From CAYLLT01 sp964384465 (GTDB lineage: Bacteria; Planctomycetota; Phycisphaerae; UBA1845; PWPN01), in assembly GCA_964384465.1 (NCBI GenBank), contig CAYLLT010000013.1, positions 8,492 to 72,491 of the forward strand: a stretch of 64,000 nucleotides of DNA, written 5' to 3'. The translations under genes were made by a program, and so were the position numbers. Numbering within the stretch: the stretch's first letter is position 1; each line of letters begins with the position of its first letter. The notes under the pieces were generated by a model. That model was given only the letters and a program-made list of their open reading frames with translations. It did not search any database and was not told where the DNA came from. Shown here in pieces: positions 7,826-16,473 of this stretch.

Positions 7826-9124
7826 ATGGACTTCAAACGCCTGGGACATACCTGCGTGGTCGGCATGCACTGGGGCGATGAGGGCAAGGGCAAGATTGTC
7901 GATCTGCTGACCGAGCATTTCGACATCGTGGTGCGCTACAACGGCGGCGGCAACGCCGGCCACACGGTGCAGATCGCCGGTGAGAAATTCGCGCTGCACC
8001 TGCTGCCGATCGGCGTGCTCAGCCCGAACAAGACGGCGGTGGTGGGGCCGGGCATCGCACTCGATCTGCCGCGGATGCTGGAGGAGATCGACGCCCTCGC
8101 CCAGCGCGGCATCCACGTCGGCGACCATCTGAAGATCAGCGACCGCGCCCACCTGGTCATGCCGTATCACAAGAAACAGGACGCGCTGTCCGAATCGGCG
8201 CTCGGCGCGGACAAGATCGGCACCACCGCCCGCGGCATCGGCCCCTGTTACGCCGACAAGATGCAGCGCGCGACGGCCCTGCGGGTGATCGACCTGCTCC
8301 AGCCGGAAGCGTTCCGCGAGAGGCTCGCCCGTATTGTGGCCGACAAGAACACCGTATTCGCCGCCCTCTACGGCGATCACGAGCCGCTCGACGCCGCGGC
8401 ACTGGCCGACGAGTATTTGCGTCATGCCGAGCGAATCCGGTCGAACATCTGCGATACCACCCAATTCCTCTATTCGGCGGCGAAAGGCGGCAAGCGGCTG
8501 CTGTTCGAAGGCGCCAACGGCACGCTGCTGGACATCGACCACGGCACGTTCCCCTTCGTCACCAGCAGCTCGACCGGTCCGATCGGCGTATCGGCCGGGG
8601 CCGGTGTCCCGCCGCAGACGATGAAGACCTGCCTCGGCGTGACCAAGGCGTACACCACCCGCGTCGGCGCCGGCCCGTTTCCCAGCGAATTGAAGGACGA
8701 CATCGGCCAATACATCCGCGAGCGCGGCCACGAATACGGCACGACCACCGGCCGGCCCCGCCGCTGCGGCTGGTTCGACGCGGTCGCGGCCGACTACAGC
8801 GTGCGGCTGGGCGGAATTACCGAGGCGGCCATCATGCACCTGGACACGCTCACCGGCCTGGACCGCATCGGCATCTGCGTGGGCTATCGCACTACGGCCG
8901 GGCCGCTCCCCGGGTTCATCTCCGATGCCGCACTGCTCCAGCAGGCCGAACCGGTCATCGAGTTTCTGCCCGGCTGGAAAGAGGATCTTCGCGGCGCCCG
9001 CTCGATCGAGGCCCTTCCCGCCGCCGCCCGCACCTATCTGGATCGCCTGGAATCGCTGCTCGGCGTCCCGATTACCATCGTCAGCGTCGGACCCGAGCGA
9101 ACCCAGACACTGTTCAAAACGTGA
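7826..9124 (+). CDS. purA: Adenylosuccinate synthetase
   Basis: This 432-residue protein, normal length for PurA, catalyses GTP-dependent joining of IMP and aspartate to adenylosuccinate in AMP synthesis. Diagnostic motifs are GDEGKGKIVDLL (P-loop, catalytic Asp), YNGGGNAGHTV, GTTARGIGPCYADK, LFEGANGTLLDIDHGTFPFV and TTGRPRRCGWFD. The usual VGEGPFPTEL reads VGAGPFPSEL here. It starts at ATG 7826. It is followed closely by uppS on the same strand, separated only by a palindromic repeat. Confidence 0.97.
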   Translation: MDFKRLGHTCVVGMHWGDEGKGKIVDLLTEHFDIVVRYNGGGNAGHTVQIAGEKFALHLLPIGVLSPNKTAVVGPGIALDLPRMLEEIDALAQRGIHVGDHLKISDRAHLVMPYHKKQDALSESALGADKIGTTARGIGPCYADKMQRATALRVIDLLQPEAFRERLARIVADKNTVFAALYGDHEPLDAAALADEYLRHAERIRSNICDTTQFLYSAAKGGKRLLFEGANGTLLDIDHGTFPFVTSSSTGPIGVSAGAGVPPQTMKTCLGVTKAYTTRVGAGPFPSELKDDIGQYIRERGHEYGTTTGRPRRCGWFDAVAADYSVRLGGITEAAIMHLDTLTGLDRIGICVGYRTTAGPLPGFISDAALLQQAEPVIEFLPGWKEDLRGARSIEALPAAARTYLDRLESLLGVPITIVSVGPERTQTLFKT

Positions 9125-9149
9125 TAGAATAGTCGCCGGTCGAATTAGT

Positions 9150-9208
9150 GGCACAGGCGTCTCGCCCGTGCATGCACCGCCGGGACGGTGGTCCTACACC
9201 AGTGTGCC
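9150..9208. repeat. Palindromic repeat between purA and uppS
   Basis: The element is bounded by GGCACA (9150-9155) and TGTGCC (9203-9208) and contains CAGGCGTCTCGCCCGTGC, a sequence typical of dispersed planctomycete repeats. It ends one base before the uppS start codon, occupying the place of its ribosome binding site, and it is open in the uppS frame. Confidence 0.6.
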
Positions 9209-9209
9209 T

Positions 9210-9983
9210 ATGCGCGAAAAGCCGCTCGAACCACGCGAGGTGCTCGGCCTGGAACCCGAGCAGTTGCCCCGGCACATCGCCGTCATCATGGACGGCAACG
9301 GCCGCTGGGCGAACGGGCGCAACCTGCCGCGCATCCACGGGCACATCGAAGGCGCCGCCAACGTCCGGGCCGTCATCACGCATTGCGCGCGTCTCCATCT
9401 TGAAGCGCTGACGCTCTACAGTTTCAGCGCGGAGAACTGGAAGCGGCCCAAATCCGAAGTGGACGCGCTCATGGACCTCTACGTCGAGTACCTGATCAAA
9501 GAGCGCGAAGAGATCATGGAGAACAACGTCCGCCTGATCCAGATCGGGCGACGTGAGGGGTTGCCGGCGCCGGTGCTGCACGAGCTGGATGAGACCCAGT
9601 CGATCAGCAGGGACAACACCGGGCTCAAGCTGTGTCTGGCGATCAACTACGGATCGCGCGACGAAATTGTCGATGCGGTGCGGGCGATCGCGAAGCGGGT
9701 GCAGGCCGGCCGGCTCGATCCGGCGGAAATCGACGAGCGATGCGTCAGCGACGCGTTGTACACGGCGGGCATCCCCGACCCGGACCTGCTGATTCGCACG
9801 GCCGGCGAGCGGCGGATCAGCAACTTCCTTCTGTGGCAGATCAGCTATGCCGAGCTGTACGTCACCGACGTGCTGTGGCCGGACTTTCGCCCCGAGCATC
9901 TCAACGAGGCCATCCGCGACTACGCCGGCCGCCAGCGCCGCTTCGGCGGAGTGCTGAGTGATATCCCAACCGCCGAGAAGTAG
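9210..9983 (+). CDS. uppS: Isoprenyl transferase (undecaprenyl diphosphate synthase family)
   Basis: This 257-residue cis-prenyltransferase elongates farnesyl diphosphate with isopentenyl diphosphate to the C55 lipid carrier for cell-wall and glycan export. Motifs are HIAVIMDGNGRWA (catalytic Asp), HIEGAANVR, LYSFSAENWKRP, and the C-terminal PDLLIRTAGERRISNFLLWQ with YAELYVTDVLWPDF. The ATG at 9210 gives the usual about 20 residues before the first motif. No Shine-Dalgarno is visible because a palindromic repeat abuts the start; expression may depend on read-through from purA. Confidence 0.95.
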   Translation: MREKPLEPREVLGLEPEQLPRHIAVIMDGNGRWANGRNLPRIHGHIEGAANVRAVITHCARLHLEALTLYSFSAENWKRPKSEVDALMDLYVEYLIKEREEIMENNVRLIQIGRREGLPAPVLHELDETQSISRDNTGLKLCLAINYGSRDEIVDAVRAIAKRVQAGRLDPAEIDERCVSDALYTAGIPDPDLLIRTAGERRISNFLLWQISYAELYVTDVLWPDFRPEHLNEAIRDYAGRQRRFGGVLSDIPTAEK

Positions 9984-10143
9984 CTCTGGATCGGGACGAA
10001 ACCGGGAAAAGCCGATCAGCGCAAGCCAAAGTTAACCGCGCTGGAGTCCCAGTGCCCGTACGATGCGCCATGGCTCCCGCACGACTACTGCTTTTCCTTC
10101 GTTCCCACCACCCAGCCACCAGAGGCACTTATCAAATCCACCC

Positions 10144-10512
10144 CTACCGCAACCTCGCGATGTTGACCACGCCATCGCGCTGAACGTGGATGTTCAACTC
10201 GTGCCCATCGAGCAGCGCCATTCCGATGAGTGGAGCGGTTCTTGCTTCATCAATCTCGATCGCCACCCGCCGGCCGCCCCATGCCACCACGCCCGCGTAA
10301 AAATCGAACGACACGACCCGTCCGTCACCGAGTTCTACAGGACTTCGACCAAGTCGGCGCAATCCAAGCGATCGAATCACCGCGGGCGGTAAAGTGAGCG
10401 AGCCGCTGTAACCTGTATCGATGATCGCCGTGATGCCTCGCCGGGCGTTGTATCGGCCGTATGCCTGAAGACGCACGATGGCTTCGCGATGTGCGTTGAC
10501 TCTGCCTCTCAT
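10144..10512 (-). CDS. Clan AA retropepsin-like aspartic protease
   Basis: This 122-residue protein carries a single aspartic protease motif, TAIIDTGYSGSLTLPPAVI (about residues 28-46), and the second-half hydrophobic-Gly element PLIGMALLDGHEL (about residues 93-105). One lobe implies a dimeric enzyme. No signal peptide is present. Its ATG overlaps the stop of the upstream gene (ATGA, 10509-10512), so the pair is translationally coupled. DTGYSG proteins are recurrent partners of small genes in cyanobacteria and planctomycetes; the biological role is unproven, and a toxin-antitoxin-like role is only an inference. Confidence 0.78.
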   Translation of the reverse strand: MRGRVNAHREAIVRLQAYGRYNARRGITAIIDTGYSGSLTLPPAVIRSLGLRRLGRSPVELGDGRVVSFDFYAGVVAWGGRRVAIEIDEARTAPLIGMALLDGHELNIHVQRDGVVNIARLR

Positions 10513-10787
10513 CTGGCGGGTTCCGAGTCGTGCCAGGAACGGATGCGGTGCAACGCGCGGTACCCTATTCGTTCGACCCAGATTTGGGCATCGGGTCGCC
10601 GTTTAAGAAGCCGTTCGGCAGCATTCAACGCATCGTCGGCGACCTCGAAGTCCGCCGTCTCGATATCGAGGGCGACGACGCGCCCCTTCTTCTCGCGGGT
10701 AACCTTCGGCCGAACCTGCTTTTTATACACGGCGCGGCCCCGGCGAGCGATTTCTTCCTTGCTGTATCGACGTTGTCGTTTGACCAC
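10509..10787 (-). CDS. Small partner protein of the aspartic protease
   Basis: This 92-residue protein starts MVKRQRRYSKEEIARRGRAV and contains VVALDIETADFEVADDALNA and IGYRALHRIRSW. The pattern (S.EEIA.RG, a basic region, ..GR.VALDIET..[FY]E, [ER]IGYRA.HR) is one I know from small proteins encoded just before single-lobe aspartic proteases. The 4-nt overlap with the protease start supports a fixed two-gene module. Basic N-terminus and acidic middle suggest an antitoxin-like or adaptor role, but no function is known. Confidence 0.72.
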   Translation of the reverse strand: MVKRQRRYSKEEIARRGRAVYKKQVRPKVTREKKGRVVALDIETADFEVADDALNAAERLLKRRPDAQIWVERIGYRALHRIRSWHDSEPAR

Positions 10788-10991
10788 GGCCCATACTCCG
10801 ATGCACGAAACTCACTCTGATTATATGACGACTCGCCCGTGCTGTCGAAGTCCAATTCTGTAGAGTCCGCTGTGCGGACCTTTCGCCGCGCATGGGAGCA
10901 AAAACGGTCCGCAGATCCGCAGAGCGGACCCTACCGACTCGATTATATCAGTGACGAAGCTGCCATTCAAAATGATGAAGTTGATGGGCTT

Positions 10992-12797
10992 TCATTCCTC
11001 AGGAAACGCGAAATCGACGACCTGCATCTCGACCGAGGTGCGGCCGTTCCAGGTGTTGAGGATGGGCTCGAACGCCACGCGGCAGCGGCGGTGATCGAGC
11101 AGTGACTGGAGGCAGTCTTTCTTACCGAAGGCGATGGCTTTGCGGCGGGTGGCGCCGTCGGTGAGGCTGAACTGGAGATGCTCGCCGGTTTTACCGACGA
11201 TGCGCGGATCGTTATCGAGCTGGAGCCAGCCGGAGGCGAAGCGCGGGCGCGCGTTCCCGGTGCCGAACGGCTGCATGCGTTCCAGATCGCGGACCAGCGG
11301 CTCGATGAGATCGCCCAGCCCGATCTCGGCGTCGAGGCGGAGCGCGGGCTCGAGATCCTTGCCGGTGAGCAATTGATTGGCGCGGGCAGTGAAAGCTTCG
11401 GTGAACGGTTCGACCTTGTCGCGCTCGATCCGCAGGCCGGCGGCCATGGCGTGCCCGCCGAACGCGAGCAGATGTTCCGAACAGTCGGCCAGCGCGCGGT
11501 GCAGCTCGAAGTGGCGGATGCTGCGGGCGGAGCCCTGCCCGACGCCGTTGTCCAAAGCGATAAGCACGGCCGGTCGGCTGTAGCGCTCGACGATGCGCGA
11601 CGCGACGATGCCGACCACGCCGGCGTGCCAGCCGTCGGCGGCCACAACGATCGCCCGCCGGGCATCGCAGGCCAGCTTCTGTGCGTCAATCTGTTCGCAC
11701 GCCTGATTGAAGATTTGTTTTTCCAGCGACTGGCGGCGGCGGTTCTGCTCCTCTAAATGGACGGCGATCTCACCCGCCCGGGCCTCGTCGGCCCGCGTGA
11801 GCAGTTCGACCGCGAGCTGAGCGTGCCCCATCCGTCCGGCCGCATTCAGCCGCGGAGCGAGCCAAAATCCCACATGATCGCTGTCGATCTTCTTGTCGCC
11901 CAGCTTGGCCGACTCGATCAGCGCCCGCAGCCCGACCAGTTTCGATTCGCGAAGACCCGTCAGCCCAAAGCGGGCCAGCACGCGGTTCTCGCCGGTCAGC
12001 GGGACGACATCGGCGATGGTGCCGAGTGCGGCCAAGCCCGTCGCCGCCACCAGGAACTCGCGGAACTCCGGCGTGACCTTCTCGCAATCGCATAAGTTGC
12101 GGGCGATGGCCCAGGCGAGCTTGAAGGCGACACCCGCACCGCAAAGGTCGGGATTGGGATAGGATATTCCGAACCCCGCACGCGAGTGCGGGGCCCGGCC
12201 CGGCACTTGCGTGCCGGGTTCGGATTCGCAATCCGCAATCCGCAATTCCCCTATTCCCGGATGCACGATCGCATCGGCGTCCGGCAGCGCGGGGCCGGGC
12301 GCATGATGGTCGGTGATGATGAGCGTGAGGCCGATCTGGCGGGCGATGGCGGCTTCCTGGACGGCGGTGATGCCACAATCCACCGAGATCACGGTGTCCG
12401 CGCCGCTCGCGCGGAGTTGGCGCAAGGCATCGCCGTTGAGCCCGTAGCCTTCCTCCAGCCGGTGCGGGATGTAGAAATCGACTTCCGCGCCGGCCAGCTT
12501 GAGCAGATGCCACAGGATGGCGGTGGCGGTGATGCCGTCCACGTCGTAGTCGCCGTAGATGATGATCGGCCGCCGCTCGCGAACTTTTTGGGAGATGATG
12601 CGGGCGGCGTCCACCGCCCCCGGCAGCAGTTCGGGCGCGTGCAGCGTCTTGAGTTCGGGAGCGAGAAAGCTGCGGGCGTCATCCGGCGCGATGCCGCGGT
12701 TGTGCAGGAGCTGCGCGATAAGCGGCGAGATACCGAGCCGCCGAGCCGCCTCCGCGCAACCCGGCCACGCGGGAGTGATCTGCCAGTGCCTGGGCAT
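10992..12797 (-). CDS. recJ: Single-stranded-DNA-specific exonuclease RecJ with a repeat-encoded insertion
   Basis: This 601-residue protein degrades single-stranded DNA 5' to 3' in recombination and repair. DHH-domain motifs are IYGDYDVDGITATA (near residue 80), ISVDCGITA, LIITDHHAPGP, and WLAPRLNAAGRMGHA; the DHHA1 part shows GWHAGVVGIVASRI and LAFGGHAMAAGLRI. Between AIVHPG and SYPNPDLCGAGVAF lies a segment of about 30 residues (IADCESEPGTQVPGRAPHSR within it) that is absent from ordinary RecJ and is encoded by palindromic repeats at 12166-12257. The insertion preserves frame and spares all catalytic motifs, so the enzyme may still work. Confidence 0.95.
   Translation of the reverse strand: MPRHWQITPAWPGCAEAARRLGISPLIAQLLHNRGIAPDDARSFLAPELKTLHAPELLPGAVDAARIISQKVRERRPIIIYGDYDVDGITATAILWHLLKLAGAEVDFYIPHRLEEGYGLNGDALRQLRASGADTVISVDCGITAVQEAAIARQIGLTLIITDHHAPGPALPDADAIVHPGIGELRIADCESEPGTQVPGRAPHSRAGFGISYPNPDLCGAGVAFKLAWAIARNLCDCEKVTPEFREFLVAATGLAALGTIADVVPLTGENRVLARFGLTGLRESKLVGLRALIESAKLGDKKIDSDHVGFWLAPRLNAAGRMGHAQLAVELLTRADEARAGEIAVHLEEQNRRRQSLEKQIFNQACEQIDAQKLACDARRAIVVAADGWHAGVVGIVASRIVERYSRPAVLIALDNGVGQGSARSIRHFELHRALADCSEHLLAFGGHAMAAGLRIERDKVEPFTEAFTARANQLLTGKDLEPALRLDAEIGLGDLIEPLVRDLERMQPFGTGNARPRFASGWLQLDNDPRIVGKTGEHLQFSLTDGATRRKAIAFGKKDCLQSLLDHRRCRVAFEPILNTWNGRTSVEMQVVDFAFPEE
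12166..12257. repeat. Palindromic repeats (families A and B) inserted in frame in recJ
   Basis: Two inverted repeats sit side by side: CCCCGCACGCGAGTGCGGGG, then CCCGGCAC TTGC GTGCCGGG (family A), followed by CGCAATCCGCAATCCGCAATT (family B, read in pieces). Related copies lie at 35401-35512, 40471-40514 and 43623-43680 (A) and at 32434-32517, 34300-34326 and 36341-36440 (B). Confidence 0.85.
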
Positions 12798-12916
12798 CCG
12801 TGCCTTGCCTCCCGGACAGGTGTTGGATTTCGAAGAACTGCACGATCACTGTACGTCACGAAGTGGTGCGATGCAATCGCCCACTCGCATAACGCCGATT
12901 TCGGCATTGCCTGCAC

Positions 12917-13030
12917 GTGAGGGAGTCAACGCCGCTGGCGGCGGGCGAGGTAGACCACAAGTTTTACGTGGCCGGGACGGAGCTTATCAAGGACGAGGAG
13001 TTTGTGCTGGTGAAGATTGAGAAGCCGTAG
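12917..13030 (+). pseudogene. C-terminal remnant of a hypothetical protein
   Basis: The frame ending at TAG 13028-13030 reads TPLAAGEVDHKFYVAGTELI then KDEEFVLVKIEKP. This resembles the last residues of secreted hypothetical proteins that end in EVEHKYYAPGVGLVKDE-like sequence. Only about 37 codons remain and there is no credible start or domain upstream, so it is called a remnant left between recJ and the next minus-strand gene. Confidence 0.4.
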
Positions 13031-13037
13031 AAGTAGA

Positions 13038-13373
13038 TCAATCTTCGGAGCTGCCGATGCGCGGGGGGTTGCGGACCAGAATACCGCGGAAGGAGTGGTA
13101 GCGGATATCTGTCTTTTCTGGATCATCGAATGCCACGATGGCTCCCTCGGGCGGGTTGCAACGCGGGTTAACGTGAATACCACGATATAGGGTGTGGAGC
13201 TTGTTAGTCACGGAAATCCAACAGTTTTTCTGCAAATGCAATCGGCGAAGTTCCGATCCTTCCTCGGTCAGAATCGAGATGTCGAGCGACTCCGCATCAA
13301 AGCCATCAACGCGGAAAATAAACTCCCGGTCGAGCAGAAGGGTATCGCCAATCCTTTTAGCCATTAAAACCAT
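13038..13373 (-). CDS. Hypothetical protein, faint resemblance to CsrA-type beta proteins
   Basis: The 111-residue product starts MVLMAKRIGDTLLLDREFIF and is rich in short beta-strand-like stretches. The opening (hydrophobic run, [SA].[RK]IGD..L) and FRVDGFDAESLDISILTE loosely recall CsrA, which starts MLVL.R..GE.I.I, but key CsrA residues are not convincingly present and the protein is longer. It could be an RNA-binding regulator or unrelated. The start at 13373 was chosen over 13421 because the extra N-terminal residues are low-complexity. It lies just downstream of a DUF5678-like gene on the same strand. Confidence 0.45.
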   Translation of the reverse strand: MVLMAKRIGDTLLLDREFIFRVDGFDAESLDISILTEEGSELRRLHLQKNCWISVTNKLHTLYRGIHVNPRCNPPEGAIVAFDDPEKTDIRYHSFRGILVRNPPRIGSSED

Positions 13374-13433
13374 CTGAGCGCCCTGGAGGGAGCCGAATCT
13401 TCGCGTCCCCCGCCCTGTCAACTCGACGCTGGG

Positions 13434-13622
13434 TTAGCGGAGCGGGACCCACTCGAAGCCAGGATGGGTTTCGCCTGCTACATCGGCAGCCGCGTGCGCC
13501 TCTTGGAGAGTATCGCCGCTCCCGACGATCGCTGTGTGATCGCCATTCCACACGATCCACCTGCCTGCGTATTTCTTCGGGACAACCACAGGTTGACAAG
13601 ATGGAGTCTTTTTCGAGGTCAT
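13434..13622 (-). CDS. DUF5678-like small protein
   Basis: This 62-residue protein contains KKYAGRWIVWNGDHTAIVGS and GDTLQEAHAAADVAG, matching the DUF5678 pattern (YAGKWVA..G..VG.G.T..EA...A) also seen at 55494 and more loosely at 2863. The start is fixed by an AAGGA Shine-Dalgarno upstream of 13622; the longer frame extending to 13823 runs into the neighbouring gene region and is not supported. The function of the family is unknown; it is abundant in planctomycetes and often sits near proteases or toxin-antitoxin-type genes. Confidence 0.65.
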   Translation of the reverse strand: MTSKKTPSCQPVVVPKKYAGRWIVWNGDHTAIVGSGDTLQEAHAAADVAGETHPGFEWVPLR

Positions 13623-13746
13623 AACCGATTCCTTTTGACCAAATTGTAGCATATTTCGTGCCGGAGTTGGTGTCAAAGAAATCTGCTTGCACGCCCTGCA
13701 ACTATGCTTCCTCGAACTCGCTACTCTGGGGGCGCGAGTATTCCGC

Positions 13747-16344
13747 TCAATTCGTGCAGCCCGCCGTTGGCGGCAGGTTGGCGCCGCCCAGGCAGTTGAG
13801 GAACAGGCCCAGATCGGACCCATCGACGGCGAGATCGGCGTTGAGGTCGGCGTCCTGGCAGCCGGGGGCGTAGGGGTTGCCCGTGCCGGAGAAGCAGAGC
13901 TGGAGGTGGGAGAAATCCATGATGTCCACGTCGTTGTCCAGGTTGAAGTCGGCGCGGAAGGTGGGGACGGCGGTGGCCGTGGCGGCGGTCGAATACGTGG
14001 GCACGCTGTTGTGCGCGAATGCGGCGTAGTAATAGCGCGTGCCGCTGATCAGGCCGGTGTGCACATGGTTATCGTTGGAGCCGGGCGTGTTCGGCTTATC
14101 GATGACCAGGCTGCCGTCGGTCGGGCCGCTCGGGTAGCTGGTCGTGCTGGAGCGGATCAACGTGCCGGTGAAACCGGCGCTGGAGGGGTTGGTCCACGAG
14201 AGCGTGATCTGCTGGAGGCCGGCGGTCGCGGTGAAGTTGGTCACCGGGTTGGGCGGTGTATTGCTGACCACCTGCACCTGTTTGGTGAGCGTGTCGCCGA
14301 ACCAGTTGACGAATTCCTGCACCATGCGCCAGTCGGTGGTGTAGGCGCCGGGGGTGGCCGGAGCGGTCATGGTGAAGTTGAACGTAAACTGCTGGCCGGG
14401 GGCGACGGTCCCAGAGAGCGATTGCCGGCCACCGGCAAACGGGTCGGTGTCGTCCACCGCGCCGAGCTTGTAGTTGGTGCTGTCCCACGTCACATAGCTC
14501 GTGTTCTTCATGGTGATGGCGACGTTGTAGTTCTGCCCGGCGGTCATCACGTTCGGGATGGTGTTGGACACGAGCTGGGCGGCGTCCTGAAAGACGCCCA
14601 TGCCGGCCAGGGCCATCGCGTAGCCGGCGTTGTTGATCAGCCAGCACTCGTTGGTCTGGTAGCGGGCGGGGTAATTGGTGGTCAGATCGAACTGGGGCAG
14701 GCCGGTGCTGTAGGTGCGGACGATGCCGTTGGGCACGACGCCGGGCTCCGCGCCGCGCGGCCAGCCGGGCGGCGGCGTGTACCGGTGGTGATACGACAGG
14801 GGATGGAAGTCGCCCGCGCCGTGCACCATGCACACTCTGAAGTAATTAGAACCCAGCACCCAGTTGTACTGATCCATGGCGAACTTCAGGTACGCGGGGT
14901 TGTTGACCAGCTTGTGCGATTCGACGGCACCCCAGGCCATCAGCAGGTAGAGCCGATTGATACCGAGAAAGAAGCCGTTGTTGTCGGAGTTGGTGGGGAA
15001 GTACTGGAGCGTGCCGGCGTCGTCGCGGCGGACAAGCCCGATGGGGTCGCTGGCCAGATAGTTGATGTTGTGGTCCATGAGCACCTGGACGGCTTGTGTC
15101 GCGTTGGGCACCTGCGGCGTGGCGGGATAATTGCGGGCGAACCACGCCAGCGCCCCCAGCTCGTAGCCGGGCCCTTCAGCGCCGACGATACTGTCGTAGG
15201 TGGCTGGATTGCTGATGATGCTGCCGGACATCTCGTCCACGCGCTGGACGGCGCGGTCGTAACAATTCTGCTGGCCGAACACGGCGAAGAGATCGAGGCC
15301 GGCGAAGATGTGATGAGCCGCCGCGCCGAGGTTGTTGTGACCGCCCTCGCTGATGGCGATCGCGACACGATGGTCCCAGATCGACAGGGCCTTGGCGGCG
15401 AAGTTCTCCGTCGGCAGGCCCTTTGACGCCAGGATGCGGTGCATCTTGATGAGGGCCGCACAACAGACCGTCTCCTGCGGGGTATTCTCCGTGCCGGCGT
15501 CGATCCAGCGGTCGTCGCAGGCGTTGCAACTGTTGAAGTCGCTGCAATTGCAGATGTTGTTGTTGGTGTCCGATTCGGGCGGCACGAACGTCGCGCCGGT
15601 ACGGTTCATGCGCGTCTGCTGGAGGCAGTGGCCGTTGGTATCGACCATCTTGGCCAGCCAGCGGGCCTGATAGAGGGCCTCGTCAACGATGTCGGGGACG
15701 CCGTTGTTGTTCAGGTCGAAGGCGTCGTAATAGCTGCGGTTGGAGTCGTAGAGAAAACACAGGGCGAAGCAGCCGTCGCCGGCGAAACCGTGGGGAAACT
15801 TGTTGTAATCGCCGGCGTCGTGCCAGCCGCCGACCTCGTCGATGTGCATGTACGGCCCGCTGCGAACGCCGTCATCCATGTGACATGGCCCGTGCCAGTG
15901 CGTGCCGTCGTAAAGATCGGTGACGTCGGAGCCGCAGCGCTGGGCGGTGAAGTAGCGAAACGCCAGGTTGCCGGTGACGTTCTGAAAAACACCCGGCGAG
16001 ATGTTGAAGTTGTAGGAGTTGTTGGTCTCAGCGCTGACGGTGCCGGTGATGTAGAAATCGCCGCCGATCTTATAGCTGCTGAAATCCCCCTCCCAATAGA
16101 ACTTGTCCCACAGGCCGCCCTTGCGGGTGAGCGTGCCGGAAAAGACCTGGCTGTTGTCGGAGACTTTCTTGACCGAGAACGTGCCGTCGCCGGCGAAATC
16201 GGTGGTCCGCTGGGCGCGGACGGTTTTGGGCCCGTTGGGTTCGTAGCCGGTCTGGTTCACCAGCACGTCAAGGGCGAATGCCGGCGGGGCGGTGAAGATG
16301 CAGGGCCAGACCGCCAGCGCAAGATGACGAGCGCGTTGCTTCAT
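13747..16344 (-). CDS. Exported GH9 glycoside hydrolase (cellulase-type) with C-terminal Cys-braced dockerin-like module
   Basis: This 865-residue protein has a signal peptide (residues 1-24), an N-terminal Ig-like domain of GH9 cellulases (VLVNQTGYEPNGPK, about 26-115), and a GH9 (alpha/alpha)6 catalytic domain (about 118-590). VGGWHDAGDYNKF (Asp176/Asp179) supplies the base, and TNECWLINNAGYAMALAG near the end of the domain carries the expected acid Glu. Then come a beta domain with W and GQ motifs resembling the Nbr1-like domain (TYVTW-type, about 605-700), a fibronectin-III-like domain (TNFTATAGLQQITLSWTNP, about 705-795), and the C-terminal module FNLDNDVDIMDFSHLQLCFS with four cysteines. 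It is probably a secreted beta-glucanase; substrate is unproven. Confidence 0.9.
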   Translation of the reverse strand: MKQRARHLALAVWPCIFTAPPAFALDVLVNQTGYEPNGPKTVRAQRTTDFAGDGTFSVKKVSDNSQVFSGTLTRKGGLWDKFYWEGDFSSYKIGGDFYITGTVSAETNNSYNFNISPGVFQNVTGNLAFRYFTAQRCGSDVTDLYDGTHWHGPCHMDDGVRSGPYMHIDEVGGWHDAGDYNKFPHGFAGDGCFALCFLYDSNRSYYDAFDLNNNGVPDIVDEALYQARWLAKMVDTNGHCLQQTRMNRTGATFVPPESDTNNNICNCSDFNSCNACDDRWIDAGTENTPQETVCCAALIKMHRILASKGLPTENFAAKALSIWDHRVAIAISEGGHNNLGAAAHHIFAGLDLFAVFGQQNCYDRAVQRVDEMSGSIISNPATYDSIVGAEGPGYELGALAWFARNYPATPQVPNATQAVQVLMDHNINYLASDPIGLVRRDDAGTLQYFPTNSDNNGFFLGINRLYLLMAWGAVESHKLVNNPAYLKFAMDQYNWVLGSNYFRVCMVHGAGDFHPLSYHHRYTPPPGWPRGAEPGVVPNGIVRTYSTGLPQFDLTTNYPARYQTNECWLINNAGYAMALAGMGVFQDAAQLVSNTIPNVMTAGQNYNVAITMKNTSYVTWDSTNYKLGAVDDTDPFAGGRQSLSGTVAPGQQFTFNFTMTAPATPGAYTTDWRMVQEFVNWFGDTLTKQVQVVSNTPPNPVTNFTATAGLQQITLSWTNPSSAGFTGTLIRSSTTSYPSGPTDGSLVIDKPNTPGSNDNHVHTGLISGTRYYYAAFAHNSVPTYSTAATATAVPTFRADFNLDNDVDIMDFSHLQLCFSGTGNPYAPGCQDADLNADLAVDGSDLGLFLNCLGGANLPPTAGCTN

Positions 16345-16473
16345 AGTACGACTCTAACCATTCCCTATCCAGCGTACAGTATATCACGCTTAGCTGAAAC
16401 AATGAATACGCCTCCGCGTGGTCCAGTGGTCCATGCAGCACTGGCGGCCTGTATTCCGGCATGACACCGGGAT

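Noticed and set aside
13687..15426. Long plus-strand open frame of 579 codons opposite the GH9 gene
   Set aside because: Antisense shadow caused by high GC third positions; Val/Gly/Ala/Arg-rich with no domain. The same applies to long frames at 16960-18654 and 24134-25771.
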